Origin: Sinorhizobium fredii
GTDB lineage: Bacteria; Pseudomonadota; Alphaproteobacteria; Rhizobiales; Rhizobiaceae
Direction: 5' to 3'
Assembly (NCBI RefSeq): GCF_002944405.1
Contig: NZ_CP024307.1
Location: forward strand, 3,136,001-3,200,000
Length of the DNA stretch: 64,000 bases
Below are positions 26,703-37,216 of the stretch, one piece after another. Below the pieces are notes generated by a model. It saw only the letters and a program-made list of their open reading frames with translations, made no database searches and had not been told where the DNA came from. Position numbers and translations under genes: made by a program. Every line of letters starts with the position of its first letter. Positions within the stretch are counted from its first letter, which is position 1.

Positions 26703-28127
26703 ATGTTCGGCAGAAAATCCACTCCGGATCAAAAGATTACCGAAACGGAAGCGCATGAGGCGGCGCGCGAGGCGCATTCCGCCGCGCCGCGAGAAATGCC
26801 GCGGCTTGCCGAAGTCCCGGCCGCCGCCAAGGCGGAAAAGGCCGACCAATACTACAGCCTTAAAAAAGAAATCTTCAGCGCGCTGATCGCCACCATCGAC
26901 GTGGCGGCGCTGTCGAGCATGGACGGCGAACAGGCGCGCGAGGAAATCGGCGCGATCGTCAACGACATCGTCGCGGCCAAGAAGGCTGGAATATCCATGG
27001 CCGAGCAGAACGAGCTGCTCCGCGACATCTGCAACGACATTCTGGGCTACGGCCCTCTCGAACCGCTGCTCGCACGCGACGATATCGCCGACATCATGGT
27101 GAATGGCGCCGACCAGGTCTTCATCGAGGTCGGTGGTCGGGTGCAGCAGACGGGCATCCGTTTCCGCGACAACGAACAGCTCCTCAACATCTGCCAACGC
27201 ATCGTCAGCCAGGTCGGCCGTCGCGTCGACGAAGCAAGCCCGATCTGCGACGCGCGTCTGGCCGACGGCTCGCGCGTCAACGTCATCGCGCCGCCGCTCG
27301 CGATCGACGGGCCGAGCCTGACGATCCGCAAGTTCAAGAAGGAGAAGCTGAACCTTGACCAGTTGGTCCGGTTCGGCTCGATCTCGCCCGAGGGCGCCGA
27401 GATCCTGAAGATCATCGGCCGCGTCCGCTGCAATGTGCTGATTTCCGGTGGCACGGGCTCCGGGAAGACGACGCTCCTGAATTGCCTTACCGGTTATATC
27501 GACGATGGCGAACGCATCATCACCTGCGAGGATGCGGCCGAGCTGCAACTGCAGCAGCCCCATGTGGTGCGGCTCGAGACCCGCCCGCCGAACATCGAAG
27601 GCCTGGGTGAGATCACCATGCGCAGCCTCGTCAAGAACTGCCTGCGCATGCGGCCGGAGCGGATCATCGTCGGCGAAGTGCGCGGACCCGAAGCCTTCGA
27701 CCTGCTGCAGGCGATGAACACCGGCCACGACGGTTCGATGGGGACGCTCCACGCCAACTCTCCCCGCGAAGCGATCTCGCGCGTCGAGGCGATGATCACC
27801 ATGGGTGGCCATTCGCTGCCGGGCAAGGCGATCCGGGAAATGCTGGTTTCATCGGTGGACGTGATCGTCCAGGCGGCGCGGCTGCGCGACGGCTCCCGCC
27901 GCATCACACACATCACCGAAGTCCTCGGCATGGAGGGCGACGTCGTGACGACGCAGGATCTCTTCGTCTACGACATCTTCGGAGAGGATGCGAAGGGCAA
28001 CATCATCGGACGGCACCGCTCCACCGGCATCGGCCGACCGGCCTTCTGGGACCGCGCCCGCTATTATGGTGAAGAAGCGCGCCTGGCCGCCGCCCTTGAC
28101 GCGGCCGAGATAAAGGCGGCCGCCTGA
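26703..28127 (+). CDS. cpaF: Tad pilus secretion ATPase CpaF/TadA (locus 2), 474 aa
   Basis: This is a hexameric secretion ATPase. Walker A is GGTGSGKTT at 249-257. The Asp box ([11 protein letters not shown]), Walker B ([14 protein letters not shown]) and His box ([16 protein letters not shown]) are all intact. The first about 50 residues are charged and variable. It lies between the pilin and tadB, the order usual for the CpaF-TadB-TadC module. A single ATPase would power both extension and retraction in Tad systems. Confidence 0.96.
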   Translation: MFGRKSTPDQKITETEAHEAAREAHSAAPREMPRLAEVPAAAKAEKADQYYSLKKEIFSALIATIDVAALSSMDGEQAREEIGAIVNDIVAAKKAGISMAEQNELLRDICNDILGYGPLEPLLARDDIADIMVNGADQVFIEVGGRVQQTGIRFRDNEQLLNICQRIVSQVGRRVDEASPICDARLADGSRVNVIAPPLAIDGPSLTIRKFKKEKLNLDQLVRFGSISPEGAEILKIIGRVRCNVLISGGTGSGKTTLLNCLTGYIDDGERIITCEDAAELQLQQPHVVRLETRPPNIEGLGEITMRSLVKNCLRMRPERIIVGEVRGPEAFDLLQAMNTGHDGSMGTLHANSPREAISRVEAMITMGGHSLPGKAIREMLVSSVDVIVQAARLRDGSRRITHITEVLGMEGDVVTTQDLFVYDIFGEDAKGNIIGRHRSTGIGRPAFWDRARYYGEEARLAAALDAAEIKAAA

Positions 28128-28176
28128 CGGTCGCTTCGTCGAATTCCCCGAGCATCTGACAAAGGCTAATACGGAC

Positions 28177-29178
28177 ATGCTGAGTGCTTCGCTGTTTCCC
28201 GTGCTCATCTTCTTCCTGGCGTCGACCTCGGTCGGCGGCCTGATGCTCACCGCGTTTTATCCGCGCGCAGCCAAGGCCAGCGCCTATCGGCAGAGATTTG
28301 AGCACGTCGCCGGACGCACGGAAATCAAGGCAACAGAGACGACAGACGAGGAACGCCGCGACCGCCGCCGCTCCGTGGAAAAGACACTGCGGGAAATAGA
28401 GGAGCAGCAGAAGGCACAGGCGCGCAAGGGCGGCAAGCCGAAGCTCGACGTCAGGCTTCGCCAGGCCGGTCTCCACTGGTCGATCCGCACCTATTGGTCC
28501 GCTTGCGCCGGGTCGGGCCTTGTCACCTATTTTCTGGTGACGCTTCAGGGCCTCGGCGCCTTCGCGGCATTGGGCTTCGCCATAGCTGGCGGACTTTTCC
28601 TGCCGCACCTCTATGTGAACATGAAGCGCAATATGCGGCTGAAGCGTTTCGCTGCCGAGTTTCCGAATGCTGTCGACGTGATCGTCCGCGGGCTGAAGGC
28701 AGGTCTGCCGATGACCGATTGCCTGAGAGTGATTGCGGCCGAAGCGCAGGAGCCGGTCAAGGGCGAATTCCTCACCATCGCGCAGGACCAGACGCTCGGG
28801 CTGCCGGTCGACGAAGCCGTCGAGCGCCTGTGCGATCGCATACCCCTGCCCGAGGCCAGGTTCTTCGCGATCGTCATAGCAATTCAGAGCCGCACGGGTG
28901 GCAGCCTCTCGGAGGCACTTGGCAACCTTTCCAAGGTGCTGCGCGAGCGCAAGAAGATGAAGGCGAAGATCAAGGCCATGAGCGCGGAGGCGAAATCCTC
29001 GGCCGGCATCATCGGCGCCTTGCCGTTCTTCGTGGCTGGCGCCGTGTACCTGACAAGCCCCGACTACATGTCGCTCTTGTTCACCACGGTCGCCGGAAAG
29101 ATGGTGCTTGTCGGCTCAGCCCTGTGGATGAGCATAGGCACGTTCATCATGCGCAAGATGATCAACTTCGATTTCTGA
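28177..29178 (+). CDS. tadB: Tad pilus platform protein TadB (locus 2), 333 aa
   Basis: An N-terminal membrane helix is followed by a charged cytoplasmic stretch (about 30-105), a helix pair, and the T2SSF domain with EFPNAVDVIVRGLKAGLPM and AIQSRTGGSLSEALGNLSKV. Two helices lie at the C-terminus. It is part of the inner-membrane platform. It starts 49 bp after cpaF and ends 8 bp before tadC. Confidence 0.93.
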   Translation: MLSASLFPVLIFFLASTSVGGLMLTAFYPRAAKASAYRQRFEHVAGRTEIKATETTDEERRDRRRSVEKTLREIEEQQKAQARKGGKPKLDVRLRQAGLHWSIRTYWSACAGSGLVTYFLVTLQGLGAFAALGFAIAGGLFLPHLYVNMKRNMRLKRFAAEFPNAVDVIVRGLKAGLPMTDCLRVIAAEAQEPVKGEFLTIAQDQTLGLPVDEAVERLCDRIPLPEARFFAIVIAIQSRTGGSLSEALGNLSKVLRERKKMKAKIKAMSAEAKSSAGIIGALPFFVAGAVYLTSPDYMSLLFTTVAGKMVLVGSALWMSIGTFIMRKMINFDF

Positions 29179-29186
29179 GAAAAGAC

Positions 29187-30155
29187 ATGAACCTTGGCGC
29201 CCACATTCCCGATTCCGACCAGCTGTCCGCGATGTTGGCTGGCCTTGCTGCCTTTTCCGCCGTCGTGGCGGTTTCCTGGCCCTATATTTTCCGCGATACG
29301 CTCGCAGAGCGGATGCGCAAGGTGGAGGGCGAGCGCGAGCGCATCAGGCAGCGCGAGCGCACTCGGCTGAATGCCGAGAAGAGCAAAGTTTCCCTTCGCG
29401 CAGAGCCCAGGCGCTTCTTTCAGGCGATCGTCGATCGCTTCAACCTTGCCAAGCAGGCGGAGGATGGCAATATCCTTCGCCTGCTGAGCATGGCAGGCTA
29501 CCGCGGCTACGCGCCGGTGACGACCTTCCTTGCCTTCAGGCTGATAGCGCCATTCGTGCTCTTCGCCGCTTGCCTCATCTATATCTTGCTCACGCTTCGG
29601 CCCGAGGCGCCGTTGCTTGTCGTCATCGCGGTGGCCGGCGCGATGGGTTCGCTGGGCTATTTCGCTCCGGCGATTTTCATCCGGAACAGGATCACCAAGC
29701 GCCAGCAAGCGATCCGCCGCTCGTGGCCAGAGGCGCTTGACCTGCTGTTGATCACCGTCGAATCCGGCATGGGCATCGAAAGCGCCCTTCGCAAGGTGGG
29801 CGACGAGATTGGCGCGCAATCGCCCGAAGTCGCGGAGGAGATCCTGCTCACTACGGCGGAACTTTCCTATCTCCAGGACCGGCGGCAGGCCTTCGAGAAC
29901 CTGGGGCAACGGACGGGCGTCGACGGGGTGCGCGCCGTGGTGACCAGCCTGATCCAGGCGGAGAAATATGGAACGCCGCTGGGTCAGGCGCTGCGGGTGA
30001 TGGCGCAGGAGAACCGCGACATGCGCATGAGCGACGCGGAGAAGAGAGCCGCCGCACTTCCCCCGAAGCTGACCGTGCCGATGATCCTGTTCTTCCTCCC
30101 TGTTCTGTTCGCGGTGATCGTCACACCAGCGGCCATTCAGATCATGAGTGTGTAA
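29187..30155 (+). CDS. tadC: Tad pilus platform protein TadC (locus 2), 322 aa
   Basis: This is the second T2SSF platform protein, with membrane helices near residues 15-35, about 115-165 and at the C-terminus. The cytoplasmic domain carries RSWPEALDLLLITVESGMGI and LIQAEKYGTPLGQALRVMA. ATG 29187 follows the tadB stop by eight bases with GAGAAAAG as ribosome site. A longer in-frame frame reaching back to 28494 overlaps tadB and is not credible. It is the last gene of locus 2 and converges with cheB. Confidence 0.93.
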   Translation: MNLGAHIPDSDQLSAMLAGLAAFSAVVAVSWPYIFRDTLAERMRKVEGERERIRQRERTRLNAEKSKVSLRAEPRRFFQAIVDRFNLAKQAEDGNILRLLSMAGYRGYAPVTTFLAFRLIAPFVLFAACLIYILLTLRPEAPLLVVIAVAGAMGSLGYFAPAIFIRNRITKRQQAIRRSWPEALDLLLITVESGMGIESALRKVGDEIGAQSPEVAEEILLTTAELSYLQDRRQAFENLGQRTGVDGVRAVVTSLIQAEKYGTPLGQALRVMAQENRDMRMSDAEKRAAALPPKLTVPMILFFLPVLFAVIVTPAAIQIMSV

Positions 30156-30197
30156 GTCGATTTAAGGACACATGCAGTTGAGTTGGGGTGGGCGAGC

Positions 30198-30233
30198 GCG
30201 GCGCTGTGTGTCGAGATCGCCGCCTAGCGCCGC
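30198..30233. terminator. inverted repeat between convergent tadC and cheB, possible terminator
   Basis: The arms gcggcgct (30198-30205) and agcgccgc (30226-30233) can pair around a 20-base loop in the 87-bp gap between two convergent genes. Neither side carries a proper T-run, so bidirectional termination is only a possibility. Confidence 0.3.
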
Positions 30234-30242
30234 AACTCTCTT

Positions 30243-31286
30243 TCAACGTTCTCGTGTTCCGCTCGTAAGAGCGGTGATCTTCCCGGCTATATCGTCGAGG
30301 GGCAGCACGAAATCGACGAGACCGGCCGAGATCGCCGATTTCGGCATTCCGAAGACGACGGAGCTTTCTTCATCCTGCGCAATCACCTTCCCGCCCGCAA
30401 CATGCAGTGCCCGAAGGCCCTCGGTGCCGTCTTCGCCCATCCCCGTCAGGATGACGGCAAGCGACTCGTCCCCGAAAGCGCGAGCGATTGAACCGAATAG
30501 ATAGGATCCGGACGGCTTGAAGCCTTGGATGGGATCCTCGTCCACGACGCGAAGGCGTGATCTGCCGGAGACGCCGAGCTGGTGGCCGTCAGGGGCGAGG
30601 TAAACAGTGCCGGGCCGCAGGCGTTCGCCATTCGCGCCAACTTTTACCCTGAGCGCAATCGTGGCGTCGAGGGATGCAGCAACGCCTTCGATGAAGCCGT
30701 TCGACATATGCTGCACGATGAGGATGGGTGCGGGGAAATCGGCGGACAGGTCCTTCAATATCGAACGGATCGCGGCCGGTCCTCCCGTGGAAGCAGCGAT
30801 GCCCACTATCGCGAGCTGGGTGTTGGCCGCAGGCTGGGGCGTCTCCTTGCGCTGGTGATCGCCGCGCCCTTTCTTGCGCCATTGACGAACGACTTTCACC
30901 TGCGCCATGGCCTTGATCGTCGATAGGAACCTCTCCATGGCTGCTTTCTCGAGCGACGTGCCGGATGCAGTCGGCGCCGGGATGACCGCGAGCGCGCCCG
31001 AATCGAGCGCACGCGAGGCCATGGCCCCTAGGTGCGAACCGTCTCGATAGGCTACCATGACGACTGGCGTCGGTGCGGTGATCATGATCTCCTTGACGGT
31101 TTCGGCGGTGCCGTCGTCCCGCAGCTCCACTGCAACAATATCTGGCAAAAGCTTACCGGTCATCTTGACCGCGTCCTTGCCGTTTTTTGCGACGCCTATG
31201 AGCTCGACGGAGGCGTCGCCCAGAGTCGTCCTTTTGATGAGATTCTCGAGATCGGGCGTCGATGTCGCCAGAAGAATACGTGTCAT
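30243..31286 (-). CDS. cheB: CheB-type methylesterase with degenerate receiver, 347 aa
   Basis: The C-terminal domain (about 155-345) is a CheB methylesterase that demethylates or deamidates receptor glutamates. The triad is Ser166 (AASTGGP), His193 (VQHM) and Asp286 (GMGEDG), close to the E. coli positions 164/190/286. The N-terminal receiver (1-110) has lost its chemistry: the early acidic pair is replaced by LLATST, the phospho-acceptor position is Glu54 (VAVELRDD), and the switch lysine is missing (VIPAP). It cannot be phosphorylated in the usual way. GTG 31298 is an alternative start, but GAGGA sits five bases before ATG 31286. It is the last gene of the chemosensory operon. Confidence 0.92.
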   Translation of the reverse strand: MTRILLATSTPDLENLIKRTTLGDASVELIGVAKNGKDAVKMTGKLLPDIVAVELRDDGTAETVKEIMITAPTPVVMVAYRDGSHLGAMASRALDSGALAVIPAPTASGTSLEKAAMERFLSTIKAMAQVKVVRQWRKKGRGDHQRKETPQPAANTQLAIVGIAASTGGPAAIRSILKDLSADFPAPILIVQHMSNGFIEGVAASLDATIALRVKVGANGERLRPGTVYLAPDGHQLGVSGRSRLRVVDEDPIQGFKPSGSYLFGSIARAFGDESLAVILTGMGEDGTEGLRALHVAGGKVIAQDEESSVVFGMPKSAISAGLVDFVLPLDDIAGKITALTSGTRER

Positions 31287-31294
31287 CCTCGTCC

Positions 31295-33430
31295 TCACAC
31301 GACCCGACGCATCGTCTCCAGGAAGTGCTGCGCATCGAACTGGTCCTTCCTCAGATAGGCATTTGCGCCGGCACGCAGCCCCCGCACCTTGTCTTCAAGC
31401 GCCTCCCGACCGGTGACGAGGACGACGGGAGTGTTGGTGAAACGGTCCGATCGACGAATAGCCTCGGTGAGTTCGAAGCCGTTCATCGACGGCATGTCGA
31501 CGTCCGCGACGACCATATCGGCGCCGTCGTCAAGAAGCTGCTGCCAAGCCTCCCGGCCATTGCTTGCCATTTTCACATCGTACCCGGCGCCTTCGAGGAT
31601 GAGCTTGACCAGCGTTCGGACGTATTTTGAATCATCGACGACGAGCACCTTGCGCCGCGCGGCCTGAAGTGGCCGGGGCATGCGTGCGCCGTCCGTCGAC
31701 CGTGTCCGGGCGGCGGCCTCGGCGAGTGCTGCAACGTTGAGGAGGAGGGCGATGCGCCCGTCGGGTAGGACCATGCCAGCACTATAGCGACGAACTTTCG
31801 TAAGCCGTGGGCCGACCGGGCGTGCGAGAAGGTCCTGCTCCCCGGCAATAGAATCGACAAGCACCGCCACCGGCCCGCCCGGAGCGTCGAGCACGACCGC
31901 CGGCACGGCATGCCGGGTATCGGAGCTAGCCGACCGCATCCCGAGCCAATCGGCGAGATCCACGAAAGGCATCGGGCCGGTCGGGGTGCTGAGGATGTCC
32001 GTCCCCTCAGACGTTGCAAAGTCTTGCGCATGAACGCGCATCACCCGCTGGACCGATGCCGTGTCGATCGTGAACATATGCTCCCCTGCCATGACCATCA
32101 CTACACGCACCATCGCAAGAGTCAGAGGGAGCGTGAGGGTAAAGGCCGCACCTCCCGTCGGCACTTGCGAGACCTCCGCTGTACCTCGCAGCGTTTCGAC
32201 ATTGCGTTTGACGATGTCGAGTCCTATGCCGCGCCCCGACAGGCTGGTAACCGTCGCGGATGTCGAGAGGCCCGGCTCGAAGACACGCCTCAGGAGCTCC
32301 GCTTCGTCTTTCACCTCCTCCAGATGTTCGCCGGCTGCCTTGCTGAGCCGGGCTACATCCACACCACGGCCGTCATCCTCCACGCGCACCTGCATCCGAT
32401 CTCCTGATATCGCGGCGGCAATGACGACTCTTCCCCTTTCCGGCTTTCCCGCCTCTCGGCGTTCCTCGGGCGACTCGATGCCATGTGCGACTGCATTGCG
32501 CACGAGATGGCGAAGCGAGTCCTGCAGACCGGAAAGAATGGAACGGTCGATCTCGATCTCTCCACCCCCGATTTTCAGTTCCGCCGATTTCCCCGACGCG
32601 GCCGCCATGTCACGTACGACCCGATCGAGCCCCTTGCAGGCTTCCGCGAACGGTTGCGTGCGTGCGTGCCGTACCTCGTTTTCGAGTGCTGTCGCGACAG
32701 TGTGCATCAGTCTCATTTCCCGGCGCAGCGATGTCGCAAGCTGACGCAACCCGTTTTCGATACCTGCCGCCAGCGCGGCAGACTCGGGGACCGTGCCCCT
32801 CAGTTTCATTGCCTGCTCCCGCAGCAGGGATGCCTCCTCGGCGTGGCGCCGAATGACCGCGCCAAAGCTGAGCAGTTCGCCACTCCTGTATAGAAGAGCA
32901 TCCAGTCGATCGGCGGAGACGCGCATGGAGCCGTCGGTATCGCTGTTGCGAACGGCCACCTGCCCCATCTGCGGAGGCCGTGGATTCGATTTGCCGCTGG
33001 GGTCATCCTCCCCTGTCGCCACGGCAGACTTCAGGGCATCGACCACGCTCTCCCCATGCGCGGGCGAAGGCGTCTCCCCGCTTTCCAAGAGGTGGGCCGC
33101 GTCCTGGATTGCGTCTGCGGCAGACAGAAGCAGTTCCAGCCTGGATTTCTCGAGCACGAGCTGCTCATTTACCGTGATGGAGATTATCTCTTCCATCCAG
33201 TGACAAATCGCTTCCACACCTCGCACTTGAAGCAAACCGGCGGCGCCCTTGAGGCTATGCACGGTCCTTAGTAGCTGCTCCTGCAGGCGGAGTTTCTCGT
33301 CGGCCCCGCCGGGGTCCTCGATGGCGAGCAATGTCTGCTCCATGTCGGATGCACGCTCGCGCACTTCCTGGGTGAACATCTGCAGCAATTCTCGATCGAA
33401 TTGGTCGCGTTTTGTCATGTCAGTTGCCAT
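31295..33430 (-). CDS. CheA-receiver hybrid histidine kinase (WspE-like), 711 aa
   Basis: The domain order is Hpt (His58 in VHSLKG), P3 dimerisation, HATPase ([33 protein letters not shown]), CheW-like, then a C-terminal receiver with VLVVDDSKY, a phospho-acceptor Asp near residue 643 ([10 protein letters not shown]) and the lysine in YLRKDQ. All catalytic elements are intact. A CheA fused to a receiver is typical of alternative-function clusters such as Wsp. The receiver may act as a phosphate sink or pass phosphate on. The start at 33430 overlaps the MCP stop; ATG 33418 is possible. Confidence 0.93.
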   Translation of the reverse strand: MATDMTKRDQFDRELLQMFTQEVRERASDMEQTLLAIEDPGGADEKLRLQEQLLRTVHSLKGAAGLLQVRGVEAICHWMEEIISITVNEQLVLEKSRLELLLSAADAIQDAAHLLESGETPSPAHGESVVDALKSAVATGEDDPSGKSNPRPPQMGQVAVRNSDTDGSMRVSADRLDALLYRSGELLSFGAVIRRHAEEASLLREQAMKLRGTVPESAALAAGIENGLRQLATSLRREMRLMHTVATALENEVRHARTQPFAEACKGLDRVVRDMAAASGKSAELKIGGGEIEIDRSILSGLQDSLRHLVRNAVAHGIESPEERREAGKPERGRVVIAAAISGDRMQVRVEDDGRGVDVARLSKAAGEHLEEVKDEAELLRRVFEPGLSTSATVTSLSGRGIGLDIVKRNVETLRGTAEVSQVPTGGAAFTLTLPLTLAMVRVVMVMAGEHMFTIDTASVQRVMRVHAQDFATSEGTDILSTPTGPMPFVDLADWLGMRSASSDTRHAVPAVVLDAPGGPVAVLVDSIAGEQDLLARPVGPRLTKVRRYSAGMVLPDGRIALLLNVAALAEAAARTRSTDGARMPRPLQAARRKVLVVDDSKYVRTLVKLILEGAGYDVKMASNGREAWQQLLDDGADMVVADVDMPSMNGFELTEAIRRSDRFTNTPVVLVTGREALEDKVRGLRAGANAYLRKDQFDAQHFLETMRRVV

Positions 33431-35045
33431 GGTCAGCAAGCATTTCCTTCAGCCTGGAGCCAAGCTCGTTCAGATCTTTCGCGGCCTCTTCCGCTTGCCG
33501 GATCGCCGAGAAATTTTGGCTGCTCGCTTGCTCGATGTAATGCATCGCGTCGTGAATCTGCTTCATGCCTGCTTTTTGCTGGCCCGCCGAAGCCGCGATC
33601 TGGGCGACCGATCGCGCCGAATCGGCAACGATCGCCTCAAGCTGCCGGATCGTCTCGCCCGCTTCGTTCACCGTCTCTAGGGCGCGGCTGACACTCTTTG
33701 TGCCATCTTCAGCGCCAATGACCGCCGCGTTCGTCGCTTTCTGGATCTCCATCAGAATCCGCCGCACACGGGTAGTCGCTGACTTCGACTGGTCGGCAAG
33801 TGTCCTGATCTCACTGGCAACGACACTGAAGCCCCTGCCGTGCTCGCCGGCACGCGATGCCTCGATCGCCGCGTTCAGCGCCAACAGGTTCGTCTGGTCG
33901 GCGATCTCGGCGACAACCGTGACGATCTCACCAATTTCCAGGCTATTTTCCGCCAGCGATAGAATGTCCCCGGCAATCGCTTCGGTGCGGGCACTCACTG
34001 CGTTCATCACATGCACGGTATCATCGAGCGCCCTGCGGCCGTCATTGCTGATCTTGACGGCCTGGTCATAGGAGCCGGCAACCTGCTGAGCGCGCTGCGC
34101 CGCCTGTTCCGACGTCTGCAGCACCTCGTCGACGCTCGTCACCGTCTGAGCTACCGCCGATGATTGTTCACGCATGCCTTCGACCTGTTGCGTAGTCCCG
34201 GCAAGGATTTCGGCGGCAGACGACGAAAGATGTTGCGCCGTGTCCGAGATCGTGGCGAGCAGCTCTTCGAGCCGCTCCCTGCTGCTCCGTTCACTGTCAA
34301 TCATCCCGGCAAGCCTCGCGGTCATTGCATTGAAGGAGAAGCCGAGGGCCGCGAGTTCGTCGCTGCCTTCTACGGCCGCCTTCTGCGTCAGGTCACCGGC
34401 GCTGACCCTTTCCGCCTGGCCTACGAGCGCGCGCGTGCGGCGGACGAGGCGACGCGCGACCCGCAGCACGTGGAGAAGCATAAGAACGGCGAGGACCGCA
34501 AAGCCCAGTTGCAGCAATTGAGAGCGCTGGAGCCGGACCACTCCTGCCTGCTCGATCCGATTGATCAATTCGTCCATGCGAGCAGCGAAGTCTCTAATCC
34601 CTGGATCAAGTTCATCCAGCGCAGCGGGACCGAGCCGCGCGTTGACCATCGCGCTTTCGAGCGCGGGCCTCACCTGCTCCCGCCATTGTTGGCGGGCTTG
34701 CTCGAGCTGCGCGAGAGCGGCAGGATCCGTCGTTGCTTCAAGCCCGAGTCTTTCGTCGCCATCGGCCAGACTGGCAAGCAGTCGCTCATTGCGATCCATC
34801 AGGCCGCGCAGCTCATCGGCAGCGGCGATCCGCACGGCGCCTTCCGCTCTTTCCAGGCGCGTGGTTGCGTACATCAACTGATAGGCAAGGCGCTGCTTGC
34901 CCAGCGATGATGTCGCGGCAAGATCGGCTCGCACCTGTTGCAGGGCAACTGAGCTCGACCCGACGAGCAGCGCCGAAGCGGCCACGAACAGCAGCATGGC
35001 CAGGCCCAAGGTGCCATAGAGACTATTCGTCAATCGCAGGCTCAT
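33420..35045 (-). CDS. methyl-accepting chemotaxis protein, 541 aa
   Basis: Two membrane helices (about residues 8-33 and 183-205) bracket a periplasmic four-helix-bundle-like sensor of about 150 residues. HAMP (about 206-260) and the signalling domain follow, with the hairpin tip [20 protein letters not shown] and [15 protein letters not shown]. There is no C-terminal NWETF-type tether. The sensor resembles the WspA type more than a Cache sensor, so a surface or membrane-stress signal is plausible. ATG 35045 lies inside the end of cheW, a 23-bp overlap that implies coupling. Confidence 0.92.
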   Translation of the reverse strand: MSLRLTNSLYGTLGLAMLLFVAASALLVGSSSVALQQVRADLAATSSLGKQRLAYQLMYATTRLERAEGAVRIAAADELRGLMDRNERLLASLADGDERLGLEATTDPAALAQLEQARQQWREQVRPALESAMVNARLGPAALDELDPGIRDFAARMDELINRIEQAGVVRLQRSQLLQLGFAVLAVLMLLHVLRVARRLVRRTRALVGQAERVSAGDLTQKAAVEGSDELAALGFSFNAMTARLAGMIDSERSSRERLEELLATISDTAQHLSSSAAEILAGTTQQVEGMREQSSAVAQTVTSVDEVLQTSEQAAQRAQQVAGSYDQAVKISNDGRRALDDTVHVMNAVSARTEAIAGDILSLAENSLEIGEIVTVVAEIADQTNLLALNAAIEASRAGEHGRGFSVVASEIRTLADQSKSATTRVRRILMEIQKATNAAVIGAEDGTKSVSRALETVNEAGETIRQLEAIVADSARSVAQIAASAGQQKAGMKQIHDAMHYIEQASSQNFSAIRQAEEAAKDLNELGSRLKEMLADHGN

Positions 35046-35685
35046 GGAATTCGGTCCTTTCCGTCTCATCGGTGGCGATGATCTGCTCGTCCTCGAGAAA
35101 GAGACGGCGATCGTTCAACAGAAGGTGGCCGTCCAGAAAGACAATGACGCCTTCCGTTCTTGCGCAATCGAAGGATCCGCCACTTTTACCGGGCTTCGCC
35201 GCAGCGAATTCCTCCGGTGGGAGCGCCACTATCTCCGGAACAGAATCGGACAGGATCAGGAATTCGGAATGCGTTCGCCCGCATACAATTGCCCATTCGC
35301 CGGCGCTGCCGGCCGATCGCGGGAGATCGAACAATCTGCTAAGGTCAAAGACGGGCAGCAGTTCGCCGCGCAAATCATAGACGCCACAGGCGTGCGGGGG
35401 CATCCCGGGAAGCGGACTGACGCGTGCCTTCGAAACGATCTCGCAAACATAGCGGATCTCCAAGGCAAACCGCCGATCCGATAGCATGAAGGTCACAAGT
35501 CCGACTGTCTGCTCATCTCTGCTGCCCGCGAATGCATCGTGGGCCGCTTGTCGTGATTCCTCGTATTGAGCCGCTTTCTGTGCCAATTCCAAAAGCGCTT
35601 CGGTCTGTTCTATCGCTGCCTCGATCCGTCTTCTGACGGCGATCCAGTCGACCGGACGAGCGGCGGGCCGGGAAAGCATTGTCAT
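35023..35685 (-). CDS. cheW: CheW-like coupling protein, 220 aa
   Basis: A helical N-terminal extension (about 1-60) precedes one CheW domain (about 62-205): [20 protein letters not shown], then [19 protein letters not shown]. It links the MCP to the CheA hybrid. Wsp clusters usually encode two CheW proteins; only one is present here. The ATG at 35685 overlaps the cheR stop (ATGA) and has GGGGAG upstream. The N-terminal extension is unusual for CheW and may provide extra contacts. Confidence 0.88.
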   Translation of the reverse strand: MTMLSRPAARPVDWIAVRRRIEAAIEQTEALLELAQKAAQYEESRQAAHDAFAGSRDEQTVGLVTFMLSDRRFALEIRYVCEIVSKARVSPLPGMPPHACGVYDLRGELLPVFDLSRLFDLPRSAGSAGEWAIVCGRTHSEFLILSDSVPEIVALPPEEFAAAKPGKSGGSFDCARTEGVIVFLDGHLLLNDRRLFLEDEQIIATDETERTEFHEPAIDE

Positions 35686-37040
35686 CGGCTTTCGCTCCCC
35701 CGCGCTTGGCGGATCTTGCCCATCTCCCGCCTTGCACGCTCCACCAGATCTCCAGCCGTCGCGTCTGCCATCAGAGAGATGCGCTCCTGTGGCGGACGGG
35801 AGAGGCAAAACTGCAGCACGTTTTCGAGGGCACGCAACGACGCTTCAGGGTCGCTCTGCCGGAGACAGACCCCGAGGAAGAACTGCGCGGCGGCCAGAGT
35901 GCTGTCCAGGTAGACGACTCGTCGCAGGGCTGCCGCAGCCGCATCGATCTCACCGTCGGCCATCTGCGAGAGCCCCTGCAGGAAATGCAGTTCCGGTGAC
36001 AACGGATGACTTTCAACCGCCTGCGCAGCGAGGCACGCGGCTTCGCGGGTTTCACCCACGTCGTAACGCGCTCGGATTTGGGCGATGGCCCTGGAGAGCT
36101 TGTCGCCAGGTGCTTTTGGCGCAGCCGTGTCGCATGCTTGAGCCGCCGCCATGCGGGTGACGGGATTCTTGGGCTTGCCTCGAGCGGAAACGACGCCTGA
36201 GATCGGGCTCTTGCGAGCGTCCCCACGAGCCATCATGCGCCGGTAAACAACGCCTGCCGGCGTGATGCACGTCTCGAACGGGGCGTACTTCCACAAGGGC
36301 GGATCGGTCGGGGCGGTCAACAGCCAGCCTCGATCCGCAAGGCAGGCGAATAGCTGCCGTGCAATCCGAGGCACTTTACTCGCGTCGAGGTAGACGAGAA
36401 CGTTGCGGCAAAGGATCAAGCGAAAGTCCGCCAATCCTTTTTCCGGCGCCGGAAGATCGGCTTCGCCAAGATTGAGGACAGCGAAATCGACCTGCGGGCG
36501 CAGTCGTTCGCTCAGTCGAAAGCGATCGTCACATGCGGTGAAGTATCGCTCCTTCAGCCTGCGATCCGTGTTCCTCAACGACCATTCGCCATACTCGGCG
36601 GCCCTGGCCGTTCCGAGCGCCCGTCGCGAAATGTCGACTGCACATATGCGAACTTCTTCCAAGAGACCTTCCTCGTCGCAGAGAATGGCAAGGGAGTAAG
36701 GCTCCTCCCCCGTTGCACAGCCGACACTCCAGATCCGGGCAGGCGCGCCGTCGGGCCGCCGCGTTAGTTCCGGAAGAATTTCCTGCCGTATCAGCTGAAA
36801 CTGCTCGGGGCCGCGAAAGAAGTGCGTTTCACCGACGGTGACCGCTGCGATGACGTCGTCGGTCAAGTCCTGATCCAGCCCAAGCCGGCGAAGAAGCAGG
36901 CTGCTGTCGTCGATGCCGCGCCGCGCCATGATCCGGGCGATCGCCGAGGCTACGGTGCCTTGCCGCGATGCGGGAACGCTGAGGCCGACCCTGCAGGCGA
37001 CCTCCCCGGCGAGATTGGCAGGAAGCGCGTGTCGGGTCAC
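35682..37040 (-). CDS. cheR: CheR methyltransferase with C-terminal TPR domain (WspC-like), 452 aa
   Basis: The N-terminal helical CheR_N domain is followed by the SAM-binding methyltransferase domain, with IWSVGCATGEEPYSLAIL, ICAVDISRRAL and LILCRNVLVYL. Residues about 315-440 form tetratricopeptide repeats. It methylates glutamates of the MCP. The TPR extension is seen in WspC and FrzF types. The start is a GTG at 37040 with AGGAGG six bases upstream. It is the first gene of the overlapping five-gene unit cheR-cheW-mcp-cheA-cheB. Confidence 0.92.
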   Translation of the reverse strand: MTRHALPANLAGEVACRVGLSVPASRQGTVASAIARIMARRGIDDSSLLLRRLGLDQDLTDDVIAAVTVGETHFFRGPEQFQLIRQEILPELTRRPDGAPARIWSVGCATGEEPYSLAILCDEEGLLEEVRICAVDISRRALGTARAAEYGEWSLRNTDRRLKERYFTACDDRFRLSERLRPQVDFAVLNLGEADLPAPEKGLADFRLILCRNVLVYLDASKVPRIARQLFACLADRGWLLTAPTDPPLWKYAPFETCITPAGVVYRRMMARGDARKSPISGVVSARGKPKNPVTRMAAAQACDTAAPKAPGDKLSRAIAQIRARYDVGETREAACLAAQAVESHPLSPELHFLQGLSQMADGEIDAAAAALRRVVYLDSTLAAAQFFLGVCLRQSDPEASLRALENVLQFCLSRPPQERISLMADATAGDLVERARREMGKIRQARGSESR

Positions 37041-37216
37041 CGAACGCCTCCTGCCTCAATCGCGGCGGCGCAAAGAGGGCTATTTGATGAGCTGGCTGTG
37101 GAAACCGGCTGGCGCATTTTCGTCCCTAGCTTCGTGGCTCTGCCGTCGTCAGTACGTCCTCGCGTGCTTTTGGGCTATTCGGCCGGATGGCCTAGAAGGC
37201 GGCCTATCCGGCCGTC

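Noticed and set aside
26679..27812. 377-codon minus-strand frame opposite cpaF
   Set aside because: It is antisense to a secretion ATPase with all four catalytic boxes.
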